A DNA stretch of 64,000 nucleotides from Viola odorata. Lineage: Eukaryota > Streptophyta > Magnoliopsida > Malpighiales > Violaceae. Location of the stretch: positions 54,525,151 to 54,589,150 of the forward strand of contig OY829538.1 of assembly GCA_963691705.1 (NCBI GenBank), given 5' to 3'. This document shows positions 32,399 through 44,521 of this stretch, piece after piece. Numbering within the stretch: position 1 is the stretch's first letter; the number at the start of each line of letters is the position of its first letter. The notes beneath the pieces are model-generated. The model ran no database searches and was not told the origin of the DNA. It was given only the letters and a program-made list of their open reading frames with translations. The position numbers were made by a program, and so were the translations under genes.

Positions 32399-35021
32399 AT
32401 GGGTAGCAGGAGCAGAGAATTCGAAGGAATAGGAGATGAGAAAACAGAGCAAAACCATAATGAAGGCGAAGCAAAACGAGTAAAGGTAGGGGGAAGAGGA
32501 GGAAGGAGGATACCGAAGGCGAAATCTTGCTCAGGATTTCAGTATTATACTTCCTCCCGCAAAATCAACGGTTCCAATCCTCTCTGCGTCGGGATTCCTC
32601 GCAATATCCACCGACGTAACTCCCCCTTCTTCATAAATCTCAGATTCTTTGTTACATTTGTTACATTTTATCTCATTCTTTTAATTGGGTTCCCGAAATT
32701 TTGAAGCTATTTGCTCACATCACCAGCTCAATAGGGTCTGATTTTGATTCATGTGTCGTTGCTTCAATTTTCTTGTACTGATGTTGCAAATGGGTTTTTG
32801 TTGTTGTTGTTGTCTTCTGATTTGTTTTTTATTACGGCAGTTCCTGATTTCGCTGAACGACAGGAGAATGAAAGAATAAGGAATGGGCGGACTGTTGAGG
32901 ATTTTCAGGTTGCCTGTGCTGGCTACTCTGTGTTTGTTAACAAAACCCGGTCACCTAATAAGCAAGCCAAATTAGAAGAACTGCCTTTCTGTCTTGGTTT
33001 GCAGGTAATACTCCTCTCCTCCTTTGCTGTGCTCGTGCAAGTTACTGCCTTTCTTTCTTTTTGCTATGTTGTAGTGTTAATGGTGGTTGAATGGAACTTG
33101 TTTTTGAGTTTCAGTGTCGGTGCCTTAGGTAGAGGTTTACAAACATTTTTATGTAAGTTTGTAACTTAGTATTGGGAAATTTCTATGCTTCATTTCTTTG
33201 CATATGTGCATGGGCAGGGTGTGGGGTTGATAGGGTTGTTTCGTCGATAATAACTTAGCAATTGATATGAGCAGTTTATGCTGGGATACAATTGTGAAAT
33301 AAGGGTCCAAATCTTTTAGAAATGTAATCTTAGTACTTTGTGCCATTGCCAGTGTAAGTGCTTTATGGAGGTTGTAATATGCAACTTGTGTCTGGCTTTA
33401 TCTCGATGTGACTTATATTCTTGAATTTGGCCCTAACATAGTGTTTGGGTAAAGGATTTCAGAGGGGAGGGGAGGGGAGGGAAAGGTAGGGAACAAAACC
33501 TCGAACCTCGTTTCTACAATTTTTAGTGAGGTAAGGGAATTGAATTGAAGGGCTTGGGAGGGGATAAGATGGGTTGAGGAGGGGAGGAAATCATTTTATA
33601 ATTATATCTCATGTCTTCACTATATTAACCTCATCTGTTAAAAGAAAGTAACTAGATTATCTTCTAACACAACTAAACATGTCGATATATTTGTAATTTA
33701 TTATAAGAATCATTCTCTTATTGTTTTAGCTAAACAAGGGTTGGGTGTATTAGATACATTTTCCTTCTAGCACAGCTAAACGATGAAAATGTTCATTTCC
33801 TTACGTTTCTTTCCTCACCCTTCCTTTAGCTTGAAAACTATTCACTTCCTTTCTTTTCCCCCTAACTATCCGAAAATAGTGAACAGGATGGAGTTATCTA
33901 TTTGGTTGCTGGGTATCAAAATCATTGTTTATTTTCTTCTTTTTTTCCCTTTTGAAACTAAAATTGTTGTATGCTACTAACACAAGTTTCTGCAGGTTTT
34001 AGCACATAAAGTTCTTGTAAGTAAGCCTGCTCCAGCTCATAGTAGGTCCACCTCAGTTGATGCTCATAAAGAAGGTAAGGAAATTGTTGTATTTTACGTG
34101 CGCATGTGTATTGCATGATCACTTTAGGGCAGTCATGGCCTTTAAGCATGCCCTCCCAATGTTATGGATCACAGCTTGTGCTCTTTGATTCTGTTTCATG
34201 GTTTTTAGACTAAAAGATGTGATTTTTCTACATCCTGTGCAACGTTAAAGCATCTTAATTCTCCTCATTGGAGTTCTTTTCTGTAGATTCTCCTCGTGGG
34301 ACTAGGTTTCCACCTCGCATCAGAACACTCTTTCTTCTTAAACACGCATCCCATTCATCTCTGGTTTTTTGTGCAAGGATCATTTCAGCATGCTCCTGTT
34401 CAACTTCATTTTCCAGGCAAAGATAAGAGCCTTAGGTTGGAAATCAAGGAATCCACAAATTTGAGTTTTAAAACAGCTGCTGCATTCTAAACAGCAAATC
34501 ATGGATTTACATTTTTAGGGCCTCATTGAGTAGAGCTGTAATGGATAATGATTTTCTATGATAAACTCTTCTTGGGCTGTGCAAAACTGAATTAAGTTTT
34601 AATTGATTTAACTTAATTCTGCTGCAAAGTTCAAAATATCTTGAAATTAATGCATAGTTTGAACTGATCTTATGAAATGGTTCATGGTTTCTGTTTGCTC
34701 TGTCATTTAATTCCTTTTTGGCAAATTGTTGTCTTGTAGAAGGTCATGAACTTCCTCAGCGTCCGACACACGAGCCAGCCCGTTCTGAAGGAAATGGCTT
34801 CCTTAACAGGCATGCATTGACGTTTGAATAATACTGTCATGTATGATGTTGATGTAATAGTGACTTGACTCAAAATATCTCCCTATCTATGAAACTGAAG
34901 GTATGCAAGGAGTGCAAGCCTGGTTGCCTCAGGGGTGGCTAGAAATGTGAGAAGAGTTGGGAAGTACATGAAGGAGAGTCTTGATGAGAGTTTTGATGAC
35001 TACAGACGGCGGCCTAAGTGA
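32399..35021 (+). CDS. Gene B: paralogue of gene A, five exons
   Basis: Exons 32399-32615, 32841-33004, 33996-34074, 34740-34809 and 34901-35021 encode 216 residues. Exon lengths 4 and 5 (70 and 121) and all splice phases equal those of gene A. Conserved blocks: RRIPKAKSCSGFQYYTS, NPLCVGIPRNIHR, FQVACAGYSVFVN, PAPAHSRS, ELPQRPTHEPARS, and ASLVASGVARNVRRVGKYMK...YRRRPK. Exon 4 again ends CAG|GCATGC, a GC donor. No enzymatic motif, signal peptide or membrane segment is visible; the basic blocks would suit nuclear or organellar targeting, unproven. The gene is intact and lies in the same orientation 8.3 kb from gene A, so the pair is a tandem duplicate later split by transposons. Confidence 0.82.
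33466..33545 (+). repeat. G-rich tract in intron 2 of gene B
   Basis: GAGGGGAGGGGAGGGGAGGG gives four or more G3-4 runs separated by single A, the pattern of a potential intramolecular G-quadruplex, followed by further GGGA-type purine sequence to about 33600. Confidence 0.7.
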
Positions 35022-36246
35022 GGTAAAGACCAAACATGATATGCTTCTTCAAAACCTTTGCAATCTACTTCCGGAATTCAGATGATGTTCCCCTTCCCCC
35101 TCCTCCCTCCATTCCTAATTCTTAACTAAACTCCCCCTCCCTTCTCTTCACTGCCAATAAAATGTCGATGCATGCGGTAGAGGATATTTGATAATTCCAT
35201 TGACCAAAGTGTGATATTTAAGGTAGACAATGTCTGGTTTGTTGCAGTGTTAAAGGCAGCGGGATAACGAGGCTTCCGATATTTATTTCTCCATTACCCA
35301 TGACTATGCGAAGCCAACTTCGACAGCCATTGAAAGGTAGGTTCTATTTCATTCAGAGTTCTTTCATGGTAAAAGACAAGACAGCAACAAACAAACAAGA
35401 GTGAGTGAGGGTCTGTGGCCGTTCCTGCAACTGAGCTGCACGAATGTCCTGACGTCGGTATCAACTGATAAGTCTATAAGATACTACTAGCCTCTTAACG
35501 AAACGGGTGCACTGCCATTCTTTGTTTTTCTTTGAATATGGAACCTGCATCTTTTCTCTGCTATGTTAATGTACATAATTACTATTTACTAGTACATGGA
35601 TTCTAGCGGCTTGAAAAACTATCACCTCATTATTGTTTAATCCTGAAGAGTTGAGAGTTTAAGATGGTTAAGTGCTTGAAACTAACAAAGGAAGAAACTA
35701 ATTAACCCACATGCTTTTTAGAGAAGTGATGGGAGTGTTAGAGAACTAATCAAACTATCTATCCACCAATTATAATTATTTAAGTAACTTGTAATTAAAT
35801 TAAATATTATAAGTTCGAGTTCAGAGTAATCAACGCCTAATATACGATAGACCTCCCTAACAAAAAAAAACACGTTGCAGCTTTGCAACTTGCAAGTCAA
35901 AATTCCAAGTTCCAAATTCCTATTTATAGCTCTCAGCTCTCATGTTCTGTAATTTTCCTTTTTTTTCTTTCTTCAAATTCACCAAGGGAAGCAACCGGGA
36001 ACACCTCCTTCTCTCTCCGTCTCTACCGTAAATTTCCCCTTATTTAACAACTAAAACGACAGCTACAACACCACAATACGACACGCGCTCTCTCCTCTTT
36101 CTCCATTTCCGTCACGCTTGCCAACGCAAGCAATTCCCAATCTTTACCCAGTCGAAAAATTAGAACGATCCAAAGTATTAATTCTTCTTGGTTGGCTTCT
36201 ATTTCTCTCTTAGCTTTGAAGATTGATTAACTTTCAAGAATCGAAA
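35022..36246. other. Intergenic region between gene B and the FMP32-like gene
   Basis: No ORF of interest. About 35748-35870 carries AAGTTCGAGTTCAGAGT (like a tRNA B box) and ends CCTCCCTAAC plus nine A, a weak SINE candidate. The last 300 bases, with CT-rich tracts, form the presumed promoter and 5' UTR of the next gene. Confidence 0.4.
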
Positions 36247-38006
36247 ATGGCAGCTTCCGGTGCCGCGTGCAGGCGCGTGGGTTTCTGGGTTGGCCGAAAC
36301 CGAGGAATTGGAGCAGCTCCATATTCCGATTCGTCGGCTTCCGTTCCGAATCACCGCCACATTTCTGAGCTCGTCAAATCCAATGGAAAGCGATTGTTTC
36401 TTGTGGACACATTAGCCCTTGTAATTTCCTTTTATTTACCTAATCACCTCCTCCTTCTCTTACAAATAATTTCCCTCATCAGTATTTTAAAGTTGTGCAT
36501 TTCTTGATTATTAACAGGTGAGAAGATTGGAATCTAAAGGGGTGCCTTCCAATCAAGCGGAGGCAATAACAGCAGCAATAACAGATGTTTTGAATAATAG
36601 CTTGGAGAATATGTCTCTTTCTGTCGTCTCCAAATCAGAGATGCAGAAAGTAAGTTCCTCTCTTCGGGATAGAAACTTTTAAATTAAATTCACCACTCAA
36701 ATTAATTAATTAATTTTGCCCTGTTTCTGTTTATAATTAGAAAGTTTATAGTATTGTGTAGTATTTTATGTCATGGCTTTTTCTTGTTTGGTAGAGTGAG
36801 ATGATTCAAGATACCAATTTGTCCAAATTCAAAACCCAAGTGCAGAGCTCACAGGTGTGGATATTTTCCATCTCTTTTTGTTCCCAATCATTCCATTATC
36901 GTCGAATGTGACTCGTTTAGTGTATTCGTGTGTGCGATTGTGTGTTCGGGGAGGGGAGGGGTGTAGCCTGAGGTCTTACCGTTACCGTGTTATTGCATTT
37001 GAACAAAAAAGTATTTGTCAAATTATAGATTAGTTATGTAACCCTATCGATTCACCTGATTTAAATTTGCAAACAGTGTCGCCCCATATAACTGTTACTT
37101 TCTTATCATTTTCTCTTGAGCTTGGAATATACGGAGGATGATGGTTGTTCTGTATTATGCACTCCTATTTGTGTACATCCAGTAATCACAGTAATGGAAT
37201 GATTTCTGTTGAAAGTTCATTGCGCAAAATGCTTGATGAAGTAGAGAGATTTTTTTACTTAATCCTGCTGCTGTAATGTTTTCTCCGAACATTTTCAGAG
37301 GAAAACTCAATTTCTAGTTCGCTGTGTTTTCTTATGAACATCTCTTATGATGCAAAATTGTTTCTTAATCTAATTGAAGTTTCTTACCTGGACATTGCAT
37401 ATTACAGGAACACCACTTCTCTTTGCTGCAACATGAAGCTGAAAAACTTCGGAATGATATTGATAACATGCGGATTGAATTGAGGTCCCTTTTGTTGAGT
37501 GATTTCTGTGATCCTTCCACGAGTTCATATTTCTTCTAGCGTACTTATCACTTTACAACTACTCCATGATACAGGCATGAAATTGACAAAGTCACTGCAG
37601 GACAGCGGTTGAATTTGAATCTTGAAAGAGGGTGAGCCTGAGTTACATCAATTTCTTCTCAGATCTAATTCTCTCATCTATTCATGACTTTGTGGTATCC
37701 GATACAATGAATGCAGAAAAATACGGGATGAGCTTTCAAACCAGAATACTGAAACCTCCAATCTGACCAACAAGCTAGATAGGGTGAGTCTTTCTATTCG
37801 TATGAGCTAGATACAAAATAAACTGTGGTCTTGTTGATTGTGATTCCGACATTTATGGTTCCTCATCAAAATCTTGAATTTTTCAGGAAATACATTCGCT
37901 AAGGGCCCAATTAGAAGCAGCAAAATTTGATGCGATAAAGTACTGCATAGGTACTCTCGTCTCCATCTCCGCTGTTGGTCTTGCTATGCTCCGTGTCCTG
38001 ATGTAA
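36247..38006 (+). CDS. DUF1640/CCDC90-family mitochondrial coiled-coil protein (FMP32-like)
   Basis: Seven exons (36247-36420, 36518-36649, 36795-36854, 37408-37484, 37575-37631, 37717-37783, 37887-38006) give 228 residues with consistent phases. The N-terminus (MAASGAACRRVGFWVGRNRG) looks like a mitochondrial presequence. The conserved core is FLVDTLALVRRLESKGVPS, then QAEAITAAITDVLNNSL. A coiled coil follows (about residues 95-200), and the C-terminus has one membrane segment (GTLVSISAVGLAMLRVL). This is the order in the DUF1640 family, which includes yeast Fmp32 and animal MCUR1/CCDC90, inner-membrane proteins linked to calcium uptake or cytochrome oxidase assembly. The plant role is not established. 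An in-frame ATG 24 bases upstream (36223) is less likely as the start. The gene looks complete. Confidence 0.85.
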
Positions 38007-39453
38007 ATGTGTTGTAGAATCTGCTAACTACGGCCGGTTGGGTAACCACACCAAGGGGGGAAATAATAGCTTGCCTTTTTTAAGCTATTATTTGCTAGAA
38101 AAATATGGATGCAAGTGAAAGATCGATGCATCGATTGTGTTCTTTAACTTGTCTGCGTTCCGAAATTTGTTGTACTTACAATACAACAGTGTATCATGAG
38201 ACGGGTGTACCAGTGAATTGACCTTTACATTTTTTTTCCCTCAAGATATTTGCTTGTTTGCCACCCAGCGACCATAACAAAGTTGGTAGGTCTGGTAAGG
38301 ATTTGTATATGAAAATAAAGAAATCATACTAAAATGGTCATCTTCATTTAGGTCATTAAGATGCTCTATTGGGATTTTTCTCCTGCCAAAATAGAGAGGA
38401 TACGACCGGGAAAAAAAAATCTTACGATACTAATTGTTTTACTAATAAATGCGTCGAGCTATGATTGAAGTTTATGTCTTCCTAATTAGATTATTATTTT
38501 TATTTAAATAAATAATTATTAAGTGAATATGAAGATAATACGTCTATTTAGTAATATTTTTTATAAACTACAAAATATAGAAGATAAGTTCTTGAATTTA
38601 AATTACTTTATCTACTATTTTTAATCTACTATGTAAAAATTAACAAATATTGTGGCGAATTTTAAACTAGTAAAATAAAACAAAATAAAACTCTTATAAG
38701 ATGTGGATATAAAATTAAAGAAACATTCCTGTGAACCAACCGTAAATGAAAGGTAATATTCACATGAACTAACAAATTTCACATAAGTGAGATTTCAAAA
38801 GCTATATAACACGGGACTTGTTGGTTTTAACATGTAGGTTATCCTACCAATGCTAATAATAGGCTCTCTTTCTCCCTCCACCTAACATCCTGCGATGTTG
38901 TCCTCAAATCATTCCTTCTAAGTTCTAACCTGCTTTTGTTCACCTTTTAACCTATACACTTCTTTCCATTCAACACCAGTTTTTCTTTATATATATATAT
39001 TTTTTTTTATTGTCTGAAAAAAAAACTCAATTTAGCAGACATTAATATTCTCATTGCTCCATTTGTCAAACTAAATAAGATAAGATTAATTTTTAGTACA
39101 CTTCAACATAAATCCAATTAGAATTTTCTTTTATTAAATATGATTAGGTGGCTAGTCCGTTCTTACTAAAAAAAAAAATTATAAATGTTGAGGTGTGTGA
39201 ACTAAAATCTCACATTGAAAAAACAAGAGAAATAAAAACTGAATATAAAAGTAGTGAAACTTTTAATAGAATGAGATCTTTTGTGATAACCGTGCGGGCT
39301 CAAACTCAAAACGAACAATCATTCCATTAAGAGACATCATACGTTGGCAGACACTAAACTGGGACACTTTAGAGCTTAATATTTTGGGTTGAAAGTGTAT
39401 CATGAGAATGGTGTACAAGTGAATTCAACTTTTACATTTTTAATCTACTCTTT
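38007..39453. repeat. AT-rich spacer bounded by a 50-bp direct repeat
   Basis: No gene. GTGTATCATGAGACGGGTGT... at about 38190-38240 recurs as GTGTATCATGAGAATGGTGT... at about 39397-39445, enclosing 1.2 kb of AT-rich DNA. Another diverged pair (38270-38400 against 41770-41900, sharing CAAASTTGGTAG and AAGGATTTGTA) suggests an old dispersed repeat. Confidence 0.5.
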
Positions 39454-40204
39454 TGATACGAGCATGAATCCGTACATCGCTAAGGAAAGACCTCCCGCGT
39501 GGCCTAACTTCCCTGAACGCGCGCGACGAAAAGGCCAAGACAGTGCCCTAGCGGCATAGCGCCACAACCCTAGCGGTATGCTGCCAGCTTCGGCAAATGG
39601 GAATAAAAAGGAAACCCGTCTAGCGGTATACCGCCAGACACCAGTATACCGCCCGCTCCGTCTTCAAGGCATTCCGAGCCCTTTCGAGCAGCCTACGATT
39701 GAGCTTCAAGGCCCATTGTTTAAGGGTATTTTGGGGACTTCCCCTTGTAATAATTGAAGGATATAAATAGAAGGACTTAGTCTCTTTTATACCTTTGTCT
39801 TTGATTTGAGTGATATTCATCATAAGGCCAACCTTTAGGAGTAGTGTTAAAGGTTCTTAAAACTGAATTATCTATCCTTTATCTTGTCAAACAACCGAGT
39901 TGTCCATCCTTGTTGATGGAAGGGTCGGCTTGATTAGAGATCCTTGTTAGTGACATAGAAAGGTTGCCTTACCATTGTTGTAAGGAGGGTTTTCTTCACT
40001 TTCAAGTTCAATACAAGTATCTTCACAATACATCTCTACCTTTCCTTCATTTAATCCGTTGCACCTATTTCCGCATCTCCTTCTTGAGACGTTATCCTCT
40101 CCATTCTCGTCCCAACATCCCTTCTATCGTCCATCAACGCTAACCTCCCAAAAGGGACTAATCCACTCACGACTTCATCCCATTTCGCAACCGAGATCGT
40201 ATCA
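39454..40204. mobile_element. Solo LTR, 751 bp, with perfect 5-bp target duplication
   Basis: TGATACGAGC at the left and GATCGTATCA at the right form an inverted terminus. Both sides carry TCTTT (39449-39453 and 40205-40209). A TATAAATAG box at about 39769 suggests plus-strand orientation. No internal domain or second LTR is present, so recombination between two LTRs of one element is the simplest origin. The U3 part has repeated AGCGGTAT/GCGGTATACCGCC motifs. Confidence 0.88.
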
Positions 40205-40268
40205 TCTTTGACCTTAGCCGGTGAGAATATTTGGGATTTGACAGAAGTGGATAACCTAACGCTTATTT

Positions 40269-41726
40269 GGGCTTAATACATTTGGTGATTCTTAATGTTT
40301 GTCAAAATATTTTTATTAGTCATTAACGTTTAAACGTGCTCGATGCAGTCCCTAACGTTTTATCACGATATTTAAATTACTCCTTCCGTCAATATGATGA
40401 CTACCTCTGTTAGTTTTTTTTTAAAATATTTTTTTTAACAAATGAAATTAAAATAAATAAAACAAATAGTGTAAAATACAAAAAATATAACATAAAATAG
40501 AAAATTTATGGCGCTATTTTTTTGGTGTTTGGAAAATTATGGTGCCAAAAATGAAAATTTGTGCGCCAAATAATATTAATAAAAAGTAGTAAAAGACAAA
40601 CAATAAATTATTAAAAGACATATATAGTGCTACTTGATCTCTTTCTAGTTTCAAAAATCAATAATACTACTTTGTTATTATCATCAAAGCATTATGAACG
40701 TAATATTATTTCCAATTTGTATACATAGTACTATGTTTTTATGTATGTATAAAAGTTAAAATATGTTTCATCTCTAACTATGAATATCATTTTTTAAAAA
40801 ATAAATACATAAAAATTTTATATATAAACAATATCACAAATAAAAAAAATTCCCGAAAAAAAAACACATCACTTTTATTTAGATTATTTTTTTATGAGTA
40901 GAGTTATATTTAGATTAGAATTTGGACATTAAAGAACTAACTGTATAGCTATTACTAGAAAGAGTTAAAATTAAATGTATGGTTTTTTTTTAAAGCTTCT
41001 AATAAAAAAGTTAAATAAGACGGTAATAATACGAAGGAGGAAGTAAAATTCTAACAGATCGAGTATCTATTTGGATTCTGGTCATTGGTATATATTCATC
41101 TTGATTTATATTATTATTGTTATTTAATTATCTAATTCACTGGTATGATTTAAATATAGAACACCCAATTAAATATAAAACATGTATCTTATTAGTTATC
41201 TGATTGGTGATAAACATATATATTCATTTATAAAAAATAATAATAAGTGGTTCAATAATGATGCCATAACAAAAAAAATCCACTATAGTAAAAACTGATT
41301 ATGCAAAACAACTACCAGAAGTCTAATTTTAGGCTTATAAATACCATACTGCATCGAGCCAACTCAATGTTCAAACGACCTCGACCTTTGTATAGTCTTG
41401 GATTTATAATGTTAAGGTTGTGTATGTCTTTTATTACTTTTTATTAATATTATTTGGTTCACAAATTTCTATTTTTTGGCGCCATAAATTTCCTAGTACT
41501 AAAAAAATAGCGCCATAAATTTTCAATTTTATTTTATATTTTATTTTATATTTTTCACTATTTGTTTTATTTATTTTAATTTTATTTGTTAAAAAAATAT
41601 TTTAAAAATAAAACTAACTAAGTTAGTTAGCATATTATTAGAAGAACTAATTTGAATTAGGGATCATATCGAACACCTTTAAACGTTGAGGACTAATAAA
41701 AGTATTTTGGCAAATGTATTAAGCCC
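40269..41726. mobile_element. Non-autonomous Mutator-like element with about 300-bp TIRs
   Basis: The arms 40269-40597 and 41426-41726 are inverted copies (GGGCTTAATACATTTG at both ends, shared GAAAATTTATGGCGCTATTT). I judge them about 80% alike. Flanks GCTTATTT and GTTTATTT are a near-matching short duplication. The 830-base centre is AT-rich without coding signal. Confidence 0.7.
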
Positions 41727-41925
41727 GTTTATTTGCTTATTATATGCCTCTCCGGCAACCCTAGCAAACTTGGTAGAGTGGTAGTTAAGGATTTGTAAAG
41801 TATATTCTTGATCTCGCGTCGTGAAAATAGAAAAAAACATATTAAAATAGTTATTTTTATTTAGTTCCGGATAAAATTTGAGCGGGATTTATTTTCAGTA
41901 GAAACTAAGAAAAAACACATGGAAA

Positions 41926-44191
41926 CATAGTTTTAAACAGTGTTTTTGGAACCGGACCGGACCGGCCGGTTCAACCGGGGGTTTTGAGCTTTCCGGTCTG
42001 ATTCAACTATCGGACCGGAAATGCATGTGAACCGGGTTGGATTGTCCAAACCAGCCGGTTTTTTGACAACCGACGAACCGGCCGGTTCGATAGCAACCCG
42101 GCTGGTTCGATTACTAACCAAAACGACGTCGTTTTGATGTTCACGGGCCCACATGCCCATGATCAAAACGACGTCGTTTCTCTAGGCCCACCAGCCCATT
42201 TTTTACTTAAAAGAAAACGACGTTGTTTCCTCTTGTCTTGTGCTTCGTCCTTCGTTCTTTCCTTCTGCTACCAACCAAATTTTGACATAAGCAAACAAAT
42301 CAATTAAAGTTAAAAACCCTAGGTCTGCTTCGTCCTTCGTTCGCCACCGTCACCGTCGTTGCTGCTTCGTCCTTTCCTTCGTTCGCCACCGTCACCGTCC
42401 GCAAGTGTCGTTGCTGCTTCGTCCTTTCCTTCGGTGACGATCCGCCACCGGTTTTTGCTTCGTCCTTTCCTTTCCAAGACTTTGCTCAAGAAGTTCACAG
42501 GTACAAATTTCCTCTGTTCTGGCAAATCAGCAATCTAATTTCCCTGTTTCTTCTCGTTTAATTTAGCTACTTCTACCCTCCACATTTAGTTCTACTCTTG
42601 CAAAGTTAATTTTCTTCCACTGTTGTTCTTTTTTTCCATTTCATGCTTCTTGTGTGAGCACAAGATTCTTCTAAATGTAACTTAGTTGCGTGTGTTGACA
42701 TGGTGAGAGAGATTTAATCATTTAAGGAGTTTATTTATGTAGCTTTCTTTCTCTTCAGCGGTAGCATCCATCAACACCATATTGTGTATTTTCTTTAGCT
42801 TGGAAATATAGATTAATTAGAATTTAGGCCCATTTCTGTTTTTCCAATTCGGTAGTTCGGAGATGTGTGCGATTAATTGCATGTTTGCAGGAAATAGTAA
42901 TGAATTCAATCGTTGCAAAAAATAGTGGAATTATATTATCAAATCTGGACACCAGCTGTTTTTCCAATCGTTGCAGAAAATAGTGGAAAAATATTTGTGG
43001 AAATTATTATTGCTATTTTTATGAAGAATTTAAGTATGCATCAGTTTGTGATAGCAAGCTTTTTTTTATAAAAATATGGAGTAATTTAAACTACAAATAC
43101 AATACTTATTTAGCCACTTCGTTTATTTGACAGATTGTAGTAGTTTATTTAGCTGTATAAAGTTTTGTTGTATAAAATTTCAATTTCCATATCTGCAATT
43201 TGTTGAAATAATTGGAATTTGGAACCGGAAATACACTGTGCTGATGTTGAAAATTTGTTGAAATATGACATACTGTGCTGTTGAATTTGCTAGTGTTGAA
43301 AATTTGTTGAAATAAATTTCAAATAGAATTAATTACATTCAAATGGTAATAGAAATGCTTTATAAATTTCAGGTTTCATTTTATATGGTTTCAATGCAAA
43401 CATCCGGGTCTAATTCTGATTTAACATCTACTCCAATTTCAAGTTCAACTTCAAGTGCCGTTGTAAGAGGAAAAACAAATATTGTGTTTCTTTATTTTGT
43501 AATTTGGATATTTAAGTGTGTTTGAATGAACTTTGAACTTTGAATAACATTTCATTTGAATGTTAGACTGTTTCTTTATTTTTAACTTTTGATCTACTTG
43601 ATATTTTATTTTGATATATTATAAAATGATACTCCCAGGAGGAAAAAAACAACCGGTTCAATCCGGTTCAATTATCTAACATTGAACGGTTTGATATGTG
43701 TCCGGTTCAAAACGGTCCAATGGTTCAATCCGGTAGAACCCGGTTAAACCATGAAATTTTCATTTCCGGTTCGCTGTCCGGTCCGGTTCCAAAAACACTG
43801 GTTTTAAAAACCGACCCGGCTGACCCGTTGAACCGGATTCAACCGGGGTTCGACCGGATTGACCCGTTGGTACAGTGTGAACCGTTCACTCAGCAAACCG
43901 TTCGAGCTTAGATGATTGCACAGGATTGAACCGGTGTCTATAATGGGCCGGCCCATCAAAATTTCCATGTTGAAAAAAATAAAAAAATAAAAAAAATTTA
44001 AAAAAAAATAATAAAACGACGTCGTTTTTGTTTGATATCGACCCAGCTGGGTCGATAGCGGGTCAACTGGTTCGCCGGTTTTTTCCGGTTCGATTGTAGG
44101 TCCGGTCCAAAAATTGAACCGACCCGAAATCCTTCTTGGGCCACCGATTTACCGGTCCGACCGTTGGGTCGGTCGGGTTTTTAAAACACTT
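41926..44191. mobile_element. Outer hAT element, split by a second hAT
   Basis: Flanked by CATGGAAA on both sides (41918-41925 and 44192-44199). The left end CATAGTTTTAAAAACCG is interrupted after GTTTTAAA by the inner element and resumes at 43801. The right end reads GGGTTTTTAAAACACTT. Without the insert it is about 395 bases long, with CCGG-rich termini and an AAAACGACGTCGTTTT palindrome near 44013. No coding capacity. Confidence 0.78.
41938..43800. mobile_element. Inner hAT element, 1863 bp, with perfect 8-bp TSD
   Basis: The termini CAGTGTTTTTGGAACCGG and CCGGTTCCAAAAACACTG are exact inverted repeats, flanked by GTTTTAAA (41930-41937 and 43801-43808). Near the left end are three ACGACGTCGT-type palindromes (about 42120, 42165, 42210) and direct repeats of CTTCGTCCTTTCCTTCG (42320-42475). 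No transposase domain is visible, so it is non-autonomous. Confidence 0.88.
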
Positions 44192-44521
44192 CATGGAAAG
44201 ACCGGAAAAGAACTCTCAGCCATGAATACTATGGGCTGAGTTCTGGCCACCAACCCTCAATTGTTCCGGCCATCTTTTCATTGAACCTATTTGGGCCTTA
44301 GCTGTTCACAGCCCACTGCTTATGACCCTGTAATTTTGTATCGAAGCAATAACATGTGTTGCACTCAACTTCAAGAAAAGGTATAAGCAACAATTTCTAG
44401 TCTTTTTATATATACTTGATAAAAAAATTACATATTTTTATGATGCTAGGTGTTAGCACTTTTATAAATTTTTTTAATTGGTTATGTTATTATTATCATT
44501 AGGGATCAGACTCATAACTTA

